Assembly: GCA_027485535.1 (NCBI GenBank)
Contig: JAIXQV010000275.1
Location: 1-12,369, forward strand
DNA: 12,369 bases
Reading direction: 5' to 3'
Origin: Oxalobacteraceae bacterium
Lineage (GTDB): Bacteria; Pseudomonadota; Gammaproteobacteria; Burkholderiales; Burkholderiaceae_D
Shown: piece by piece, positions 6,843 to 12,369 of the stretch
Numbering within the stretch: position 1 is the first letter of the stretch
How the letters are laid out: the number at the start of each line of letters is the position of its first letter
Translations under genes and position numbers: made by a program
Notes under the pieces: generated by a model
What the model saw: only the letters and a program-made list of their open reading frames with translations
Told to the model about the DNA's origin: nothing
Databases searched by the model: none

Positions 6843-7730
6843 ATGGCTCAGCATCCTCCCGGCCCGGTCGTCGGCATCATCGGCGGTAGCGGCATCTATG
6901 ACATTGATGGCTTGCAAGACCGTCAGTGGGTCAAGGTCTCCTCGCCATTTGGCGAGCCCTCGGATGAAATCCTGACCGGCACTTTGTTTGGTCAGGCGAT
7001 GGCCTTTCTGCCGCGTCACGGGCGTGGCCATAAAATCCCGCCGTCCGAGGTGAATTACCGCGCCAATATCGATGCACTGAAACGCCTGGGGGTGACCGAC
7101 ATCTTGTCGCTGTCTGCCGTCGGCTCACTGAAGGAATCACTCGCGCCGGAAACCTTTGTGATTGTCGACCAGTTCATCGATCGCACCTTTGCGCGTGAAA
7201 AATCTTTCTTTGGCCGTGGCATGGTGGCGCATGTGTCAATGGCGCATCCGGTCTGTTCGCGCTTGGGCGATCATCTGCAACAGGCAGCGCAAGAGGCGGG
7301 CATCAACGCCGTGCGCGGTGGCACCTACCTCGCGATGGAAGGCCCGCAGTTCTCCAGCCTGGCGGAATCACAGCTGTACCGGCAATGGGGCTGTGATGTG
7401 ATCGGCATGACGAATATGCCTGAGGCCAAACTCGCGCGCGAAGCCGAGATCTGTTACGCCAGCGTTGCGATGGTGACTGACTACGACTGCTGGCATCCGG
7501 ATCATGCTCATGTGACGGTTGAGCAAATCATCGGCGTGTTGGTGGCGAACGCCAACAAAGGCCGCGAATTGGTCAAGCAGGTCGTGCCACAGCTAAAAGC
7601 CGATACAGCAGCAACGCAATGTGGCTGCCGAAGTGCACTGCAATTCGCACTGATTACTGCACCGGAGGCCCGTGATCCCGTGATGCTCGATAAACTCTCC
7701 GCAGTCGCCGGCCGTATGCTTAACTCATGA
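6843..7730 (+). CDS. mtnP: 5'-methylthioadenosine phosphorylase
   Basis: This enzyme phosphorolyses 5'-methylthioadenosine, a by-product of polyamine and homoserine-lactone synthesis, to adenine and 5-methylthioribose-1-phosphate. Many family members also accept 5'-deoxyadenosine from radical-SAM enzymes. The 295 residues follow the PNP/MTAP family. GIIGGSGIYD (11-20) and LPRHGRGH (56-63) form phosphate contacts. NYRANIDAL (71-79), LSAVGSL (90-96), EGPQFSSLAES (166-176) and GMTNMPEAKLAREAEICYA (188-206) follow. VTDYDCW (211-217) supplies aspartates D213 and D215, which read the 6-amino group of adenine and separate MTAP from guanosine/inosine PNPs. A CGC motif at 260-262 resembles the C-terminal CXC seen in some MTAPs. 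No Shine-Dalgarno sequence precedes the ATG. It heads the salvage cluster and overlaps the next gene by 4 bp (ATGA). I could not identify a convincing promoter; a weak extended -10 (TGGTACCCT, 6801-6809) is possible. Confidence 0.94.
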   Translation: MAQHPPGPVVGIIGGSGIYDIDGLQDRQWVKVSSPFGEPSDEILTGTLFGQAMAFLPRHGRGHKIPPSEVNYRANIDALKRLGVTDILSLSAVGSLKESLAPETFVIVDQFIDRTFAREKSFFGRGMVAHVSMAHPVCSRLGDHLQQAAQEAGINAVRGGTYLAMEGPQFSSLAESQLYRQWGCDVIGMTNMPEAKLAREAEICYASVAMVTDYDCWHPDHAHVTVEQIIGVLVANANKGRELVKQVVPQLKADTAATQCGCRSALQFALITAPEARDPVMLDKLSAVAGRMLNS

Positions 7731-8380
7731 GCGCACATCTAAGGGAGCAAATCCTTGCTGCCTGCAAGCAGCTTGAGACTACCGGTCTGAATCGCGGCAC
7801 CTCAGGTAATGTCAGCTGTCGCGAAGGCGATCATTTTCTGATTACGCCAACGGGTGTACCGGTCGATGAGATGACGCCTTCACGCATCGTCACGCTTAAC
7901 TTTGATGGCAAAGTCATCGGCGTCGGCAAACCTTCGAGTGAGTGGCAGTTTCACGCAGATATCTTGCGTGCACGCCCGGAGATCAATGCCGTGGTGCACA
8001 CACACGCACCGCACGCTACTGCATTAGCTTGCCTGCGCGAAGATCTGCCGCCCTTTCATTACATGATCGCCATCGCCGGCGGTGATTCGGTACGCTGCGC
8101 ACCGTACGCCTTGTTTGGTACCGACACCTTGTCGCAGCATGCAGTTGAGGCGCTACGAGACCGTAAAGCCTGCCTGCTCGCGAATCACGGCATGATCACG
8201 CTTGGCCGCGATCTGGATGAGGCGATGGCCATCGCAATCGAACTGGAATCTTTGTGCCAGCAGTATCTGATCGCCCGCCAAGTCGGTAACCCAACGCTGC
8301 TATCTGAAAATGAAATGCAGGCCGTGATTGAGCGATTCAAAAGCTATGGCAAACATGCCACGGAGACAACAAGACCATGA
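7727..8380 (+). CDS. ald2: Class II (FucA-like) aldolase, probable 5-methylthioribulose-1-phosphate / 5-deoxyribulose-1-phosphate aldolase
   Basis: This is a zinc-dependent aldolase of the AraD/FucA family. From context it most likely cleaves 5-methylthioribulose-1-phosphate (or 5-deoxyribulose-1-phosphate) to dihydroxyacetone phosphate and an aldehyde. The 217 residues align along their whole length with L-fuculose-1-phosphate aldolase. GLNRGTSGNVS (20-30) and LITPTGVP (38-45) bind phosphate. E72 in PSSEWQFH is the acid/base. H91, H93 (VVHTHAPH) and H154 (LANHGM) are zinc ligands, and Y112 lies in HYMIAIAGGDS. These sit one residue before their FucA equivalents (E73, H92, H94, H155, Y113). 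MtnB, the dehydratase of the universal methionine salvage pathway, belongs to the same superfamily, but no mtnC, mtnD or transaminase is nearby and the FucA-like motifs favour an aldolase. L-fuculose-phosphate cleavage itself is possible, but no fucose genes are present. It overlaps mtnP and apt by 4 bp each, implying coupled translation. Confidence 0.88.
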   Translation: MSAHLREQILAACKQLETTGLNRGTSGNVSCREGDHFLITPTGVPVDEMTPSRIVTLNFDGKVIGVGKPSSEWQFHADILRARPEINAVVHTHAPHATALACLREDLPPFHYMIAIAGGDSVRCAPYALFGTDTLSQHAVEALRDRKACLLANHGMITLGRDLDEAMAIAIELESLCQQYLIARQVGNPTLLSENEMQAVIERFKSYGKHATETTRP

Positions 8381-8904
8381 ATATCCAATCTTTGATTCGT
8401 ACGATTCCGGATTATCCAAAGCCCGGAATTCAGTTTCGCGACATCACCACTTTACTCAAAGATGCTGATGGCTTTCGCAGCACGATTGATCAATTGGTCG
8501 AACGCTACCGGGGTCGCGACATCACCAAAATTGCTGGCACCGAAGCGCGCGGTTTTCTGTTTGGCGCACCATTAGCCTATGCGCTCGGCGTAGGCTTTGT
8601 ACCGGTACGTAAACAAGGCAAGCTTCCCGGCAAGACCACTGGCCATGAATATGCTCTCGAATATGGGCACGACCGCATCGAAATGCATGATGACGCAATC
8701 GAAGCGGGGGACAAGGTACTGGTGATTGATGACTTGCTGGCGACAGGTGGTACAGCGCAAGCTACGGTCATGCTGGTACGCGGCTTGGGTGGCACGGTCG
8801 TGGAATGTGCGTTTGTGGTTGACCTGCCCGATTTGGGTGGACGTGCCAAACTCGAGAAAATGGGGCTGACCGTATTCACCCTCTGCGAATTCGAAGGCGA
8901 CTAA
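8377..8904 (+). CDS. apt: Adenine phosphoribosyltransferase
   Basis: Apt joins adenine to PRPP to give AMP and pyrophosphate, and here would recover the adenine released by MtnP. The 175-residue protein has normal length. It begins with the Apt signature IRTIPDYPKPGIQFRDIT (7-24). AGTEARGFLFG (53-63) and the flexible catalytic loop VRKQGKLPG (77-85) follow. The PRPP-binding motif VLVIDDLLATGGTA is at 114-127. The C-terminal hood region ends LCEFEGD. The start codon overlaps the aldolase stop by 4 bp (ATGA), and GGAG at 8362-8365 lies 11 bases upstream, a rather long spacing. Because phosphorolysis by MtnP is reversible, removal of adenine would pull the pathway forward. The gene is often housekeeping elsewhere, but its position inside the salvage cluster points to this role. 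A terminator-like hairpin lies 90 bp after its stop. Confidence 0.96.
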   Translation: MNIQSLIRTIPDYPKPGIQFRDITTLLKDADGFRSTIDQLVERYRGRDITKIAGTEARGFLFGAPLAYALGVGFVPVRKQGKLPGKTTGHEYALEYGHDRIEMHDDAIEAGDKVLVIDDLLATGGTAQATVMLVRGLGGTVVECAFVVDLPDLGGRAKLEKMGLTVFTLCEFEGD

Positions 8905-8909
8905 GCGCC

Positions 8910-8958
8910 TACGTCGTGAGGCCGCTTGCTGTGTTGGCAGCCCTTGCCGTACGTCGTG
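8910..8958. repeat. Direct 9-bp repeat in the apt-mtnA spacer
   Basis: TACGTCGTG occurs at 8910-8918 and again at 8950-8958, exactly 40 bp apart, in non-coding GC-rich DNA. It may be chance, a small duplication, or paired binding sites; 40 bp is close to four helical turns. No promoter elements are evident with it. Confidence 0.3.
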
Positions 8959-8992
8959 TGCTGTCTGCGGTGCTGCCGCCTAGGCAACGCAC

Positions 8993-9018
8993 GCGTCAAC
9001 TCTGACGCTCATTTTTTT
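8993..9018 (+). terminator. Intrinsic-terminator-like hairpin between apt and mtnA
   Basis: GCGTCA (8993-8998) and TGACGC (9003-9008) pair perfectly around a four-base loop, followed after three bases by seven T (9012-9018). This is a compact intrinsic terminator for transcripts from mtnP-ald2-apt. The stem is short, so termination may be partial. It lies 27 bases before the mtnA start, leaving almost no room for a separate mtnA promoter downstream. Confidence 0.6.
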
Positions 9019-9021
9019 AAA

Positions 9022-9036
9022 GACGTTAAAAACGTC
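9022..9036 (+). other. Small hairpin directly upstream of the mtnA start
   Basis: GACGTT (9022-9027) and AACGTC (9031-9036) pair around a three-base AAA loop, ending eight bases before the mtnA ATG, where a Shine-Dalgarno sequence would be expected. No such sequence is present. CGTC of this hairpin can also pair with GACG of the preceding terminator stem, so the two structures could be mutually exclusive. Confidence 0.4.
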
Positions 9037-9044
9037 CCAATAAC

Positions 9045-10115
9045 ATGTCAAACATCCTTAATTCCGACAAAGTTGTCGCGCTGCGCTGGCATGACGGACC
9101 TGATTATGGCCGCTTGGAGATGGTGGATCAGACGCGTTTGCCAGCGGTATTCGAGTATTTATCCTACGACTCTGCAGCCGGCGTTGCGGATGGCATCCGT
9201 AGCATGGTGGTACGTGGTGCGCCCGCGATTGGGGTTGCCGCGGCTTATGGTGTCGCGTTGGAAGCCTTACGGCTGCAGTCTCAGGCGGGGGCAGTATTTG
9301 ATAGCGCACTTGATACCGGGTTTGAGGTATTGGCCCAAAGCCGCCCAACAGCTGTGAACTTGTTCTGGGCACTCGATCGCATGCAACGCTGTCGATCACT
9401 GCACGTGCAAGACAGCCCTTCGCAGTTAGCAGCAGCCTTACTTACCGAAGCAAAAGCGATTCACGAAGAAGATGTGCGCATCAACCAACAAATGGGTGAA
9501 CATGGCGCTGTACTGTTAGCGGACGGCGCGCACGTACTCACGCATTGCAATGCAGGTGCGCTTGCCACAGCAGGACATGGCACTGCACTGGGTGTGATTC
9601 GCTCTGCGGTAGCTGCTGGCAAACGCATCAGCGTGATCGCTGATGAAACGCGCCCATTTCTGCAAGGCGCACGCCTGACCGCCTGGGAGATGGTGCAAGA
9701 AGGTATTCCGGTCACACTGATCACTGACAATATGGCCGGGCATCTGATGGCACAGGGCGAGGTCGATGCGGTGATTGTTGGCACCGACCGCGTCGCTGCC
9801 AACGGCGATGTCGCTAACAAGATCGGTACTTACATGGTGGCTGTATTAGCCGCGCGGCATGGTATTCCTTTTTATGTGGCCTGCCCGCTCTCAACCATTG
9901 ATCTATCTGTTGCGAGCGGCGATCAGATTCCGATCGAGGAGCGCGCCTCCAGTGAAGTGACCGGGTTTCGGGAGACACAATGGGCGGCAGCTGGTGTTCA
10001 AGTCCGCAATCCTTCCTTCGATGTCACACCTGCGGAACTTGTAAGCGCGATCATTACCGAGAAAGGTGTCGTGCACTCGCCGGATGAAGACAAGCTACGC
10101 GCACTATTCGACTAA
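9045..10115 (+). CDS. mtnA: 5-methylthioribose-1-phosphate isomerase
   Basis: MtnA isomerises 5-methylthioribose-1-phosphate (and 5-deoxyribose-1-phosphate in the shunt) to the ribulose-1-phosphate, the substrate of the aldolase in this cluster. The 356-residue protein fits the family in length. VALRWHDG (11-18) is the usual N-terminal segment. RGAPAIGVAAAYG (58-70), RPTAVNLFWALDRM (100-113), LTHCNAGALATAG (166-177, catalytic C168) and DETRPFLQGARLTAWE (200-215) follow. VIVGTDRVAANGDVANKIGTY (243-263) carries catalytic D248. VACPLSTID lies at 278-286. These motifs distinguish it from eIF2B subunits and ribose-1,5-bisphosphate isomerases, which share the fold. The ATG at 9045 gives the expected N-terminus, but no Shine-Dalgarno sequence precedes it. 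It is the only cluster gene not overlapped by its neighbour and may be controlled separately by the upstream hairpins. Its stop lies 6 bp from the end of the convergent GGDEF-EAL gene. Confidence 0.95.
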   Translation: MSNILNSDKVVALRWHDGPDYGRLEMVDQTRLPAVFEYLSYDSAAGVADGIRSMVVRGAPAIGVAAAYGVALEALRLQSQAGAVFDSALDTGFEVLAQSRPTAVNLFWALDRMQRCRSLHVQDSPSQLAAALLTEAKAIHEEDVRINQQMGEHGAVLLADGAHVLTHCNAGALATAGHGTALGVIRSAVAAGKRISVIADETRPFLQGARLTAWEMVQEGIPVTLITDNMAGHLMAQGEVDAVIVGTDRVAANGDVANKIGTYMVAVLAARHGIPFYVACPLSTIDLSVASGDQIPIEERASSEVTGFRETQWAAAGVQVRNPSFDVTPAELVSAIITEKGVVHSPDEDKLRALFD

Positions 10116-10121
10116 ACAGGC

Positions 10122-12369
10122 TCAGGCGCTAATCAGCACCGAATCAAAAAAAACTTTATCGAATATTTTTGGAATATCTTCTGCCGGCAGCGGGATTGAC
10201 ACGAAATAGCCCTGTATCTGATCACACCCCATACGCTGCAAAAGTTGTAACTGCTCAGCAGTCTCTACCCCTTCTGCCACTACGGAAATATCTAGGCTAC
10301 GACCAACAGATACCATGGTCTCGCACAAGGTACTCGCTTGAGGATCCTTGCCTAACCGACGCACAAAAGATTGATCGATTTTCAGTACATCAATATCCAG
10401 ACTCTGCAGCTTGGACAGCGAGGAGTAGCCCGTACCAAAATCGTCGATTTCGAGTTCGATACCCATCTCGCGCAACTTGCGCAACTCTGCTTGCGCTACA
10501 CCATCTTCGTCCAGCATGCTGGATTCCGTCAATTCGAAGGCGATGAGTGATGTCGGCAGATCATTTTTTCTGAGACTTGCTACCAAGGTATGTCGCAAGC
10601 CTTCACCTTTGAGTTGTAATGCAGACACATTCACTGATACTGGCTTTACAGGCAGACCCTCAGCACGCCACTCCGCAATCTGCGCGCATACCTTACGAAT
10701 CACATACTCACCAATCGGGACAATCAAGCCAGTTTGCTCCGCAACACAGATAAACTCCGCAGGCGATAACAATCCGCGCTCAGGGTGACGCCAGCGAATC
10801 AGCGCCTCCATACCCGTCAGCTCGCCGCTACGAGCGTCGGCACGCGGCTGGTAATAGATAACGAACTCTTCACGCCGAATAGCCATCTCCAGCGCTTGTT
10901 CAATCGTGATGCGCTCGCGAATCCGCTGCGCATAGGCCTCGTTGTAGTGTCGTGCTTGCGCCTTACCCTCGGACTTAGCTTCATACATGGCGATATCTGC
11001 GGCCATCAATAAACTATCAACATCACTAGCATCATCTGGATAGAGGCTGATACCGATCGACGCCCGCAGGTTAAATGCCCGCCAAGCACTACCTGCGCTC
11101 ATCACCTCGATCGCATTGATCAGCTGATTTGCTACCCGTGCAGCCTGCGCTTCAGCATCATCACCAAGCCGATCCAGCAGGACCGTAAACTCATCACCAC
11201 CAATCCTGGCGAGCTGATCTTGGCCACCAATCGCCTCTTGCAGAGTACGCGCGATTGCAACCAAGACATCATCGCCAGTACGATGGCCCAGCGCGTCATT
11301 GATATGCTTAAAGTTATCCAAGTCAAGATAGAGCAGCGCTATCTTGGTACGGGTACTTGCCGCATTCTCCAATACGCCGGGCAAATGCTGGCTCAGCCAG
11401 TGCCGATTCGGCAGGCCGGTGAGCGCATCCGTTCTTGCCATTCTTGAGAGCGTTTCGGCTTGTTGACGTGCGTCCGATACATCTCTGATAGTTACCGCGA
11501 TACCGTGTCCTGAGCGAACTCCGCGGCGCTGAAACCACCCTGGCGAATGTTGTCGGTCATGCGGTACATGAAACTCATCTTCATAGAAACCGTCAGCAAG
11601 TACCCGGTTGCAATAAGCATGTAGCTCTTCAAGTTCACGACCATGGAAAAGCTCATCGATAACATGACCAATCATGTCGCCTCGCGAACGGTTCTGCATT
11701 TCGGCAGCGCGCTCGTTACAATCCTCGATGATCCAACTACCGCTTTCTTTGTGATCGGGCCGAATCATGAAAAACGCTTCACGCGCTGCATCGACTGCTA
11801 AGCGGAATGTCGCCTGTACCTGTGCCTGATGACGGCGTTGTGTAGCACTACGAATTTGCATACCGGCACCGAATGCTGTCATCAAGAGCAGTAATCCGCT
11901 CACTAGGGTGGCGATCACTTGATAAGATTGACGAGTTGACTCGTAAGCAGAAAATGCCCGCTCGAGACTTGATGCTGCGATTAATAGAACAGGGTAACCG
12001 TCAAGTCTATCCCAACCAATAATTCGAGCTTGCTGATCAAGAAATACATCGGCTGGGTCGACGCGCGACCCAAATTCGCCATCAAATCGAGCCGCCGCTA
12101 TGTAATGGGCCGTACGATCGCCTACACCGGTGCGAGTACCCAAGACAGTGCCGTCGGTAAATCGAGCCGAAACAAAGTCGCCGGTCGGTAAATCCGCTAC
12201 ATCAGGAAATGCGAGCAAATAATCGACCTGAACTGCAATCAGCACTACGCCACCGAAACTTCCATTTGGCTTATTAATACGTCGGGTGAACCGAATAATT
12301 TGCTTTCCCTCCAACCCGCCCCTCCCTGCAGCAGGCGGGGAGATCATCAGCGTCGCGCCATCGCTATCC
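10122..12369 (-). CDS. Membrane-anchored cache-PAS-GGDEF-EAL cyclic-di-GMP enzyme (5' end cut by window edge)
   Basis: This protein is likely to make and/or degrade cyclic di-GMP in response to an extracytoplasmic signal. The frame stays open to the right edge, so the N-terminus is missing. Positions here count from the internal Met codon at 12345-12347. Residues 1-135 look like the end of a periplasmic cache sensor (IIRFTRRINKPNGSFGGVVL). A membrane helix follows (about 143-165), then a PAS-like domain (about 176-292). The GGDEF domain (about 300-465) has an intact RIGGDEF (381-387). The EAL domain (about 480-730) has EALIRW (514-519), NVSALQL, ELTES, EIDDFGTGYSSL (633-644), LKIDQSFV, AEGVE and QGYF. 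All hallmark EAL metal and catalytic motifs appear present. The inhibitory RxxD site before GGDEF is degenerate (GGQD). Whether the net activity is synthesis or hydrolysis cannot be told. It converges on mtnA with a 6-bp gap. Confidence 0.94.
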   Translation of the reverse strand, partial: DSDGATLMISPPAAGRGGLEGKQIIRFTRRINKPNGSFGGVVLIAVQVDYLLAFPDVADLPTGDFVSARFTDGTVLGTRTGVGDRTAHYIAAARFDGEFGSRVDPADVFLDQQARIIGWDRLDGYPVLLIAASSLERAFSAYESTRQSYQVIATLVSGLLLLMTAFGAGMQIRSATQRRHQAQVQATFRLAVDAAREAFFMIRPDHKESGSWIIEDCNERAAEMQNRSRGDMIGHVIDELFHGRELEELHAYCNRVLADGFYEDEFHVPHDRQHSPGWFQRRGVRSGHGIAVTIRDVSDARQQAETLSRMARTDALTGLPNRHWLSQHLPGVLENAASTRTKIALLYLDLDNFKHINDALGHRTGDDVLVAIARTLQEAIGGQDQLARIGGDEFTVLLDRLGDDAEAQAARVANQLINAIEVMSAGSAWRAFNLRASIGISLYPDDASDVDSLLMAADIAMYEAKSEGKAQARHYNEAYAQRIRERITIEQALEMAIRREEFVIYYQPRADARSGELTGMEALIRWRHPERGLLSPAEFICVAEQTGLIVPIGEYVIRKVCAQIAEWRAEGLPVKPVSVNVSALQLKGEGLRHTLVASLRKNDLPTSLIAFELTESSMLDEDGVAQAELRKLREMGIELEIDDFGTGYSSLSKLQSLDIDVLKIDQSFVRRLGKDPQASTLCETMVSVGRSLDISVVAEGVETAEQLQLLQRMGCDQIQGYFVSIPLPAEDIPKIFDKVFFDSVLISA

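Noticed and set aside
10125..10140. Small hairpin (GGCGCT/AGCACC) at the mtnA / GGDEF-EAL convergent junction
   Set aside because: It contains a C-A mismatch on the plus strand (G-U on the minus) and neither strand has a T tract after the stem, so a terminator call is not supported.

Overview
The window looks like a chromosomal segment of a betaproteobacterium, probably Burkholderiales or a near relative. This is inferred from moderate-to-high GC, the acs / class I fumarase / murI neighbourhood, and the protein sequences. I could not run a search, so the genus is open. Nearly all the DNA is coding. I see no phage, transposon, CRISPR array or integrase gene.

Layout: (1) 1-1553, minus strand: the N-terminal 517 residues of acetyl-CoA synthetase (acs), running off the left edge. 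(2) 1554-1863: the acs/fumarase divergent intergenic region. (3) 1864-4234, plus strand: class I [4Fe-4S] fumarase, then glutamate racemase (murI), whose likely TTG start overlaps the fumarase stop. (4) 4284-4360: a tRNA-His gene with encoded CCA and a near-perfect -10 box just upstream. (5) 4450-6699, minus strand: a TonB-dependent outer-membrane receptor (FecA-like), with a clear sigma70-type promoter and a Fur-box-like dyad over its start point. (6) 6843-10115, plus strand: mtnP, a FucA-like class II aldolase, apt and mtnA. (7) 10122-12369, minus strand: a membrane-bound cache-PAS-GGDEF-EAL cyclic-di-GMP enzyme, cut by the right edge and convergent with mtnA.

The most coherent system is the 6843-10115 cluster. 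MtnP splits 5'-methylthioadenosine (or 5'-deoxyadenosine) into adenine and a ribose-1-phosphate derivative. MtnA isomerises that sugar to the ribulose-1-phosphate. The aldolase can cleave it to dihydroxyacetone phosphate plus an aldehyde, and Apt returns adenine to AMP. This matches the 'DHAP shunt' described in Rhodospirillum rubrum and some E. coli, rather than the universal methionine salvage pathway: no mtnB/C/D/E-type partner is visible here. The first three genes are linked by 4-bp ATGA overlaps. mtnA is set apart by a 140-bp gap with a terminator-like hairpin and a second small hairpin just before its start codon.

The left part is central carbon metabolism (acetate activation, TCA cycle) and cell-wall D-glutamate supply. 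The receptor is a lone iron-uptake gene between tRNA-His and the salvage cluster. The right-edge protein is a signalling enzyme with no visible partner.
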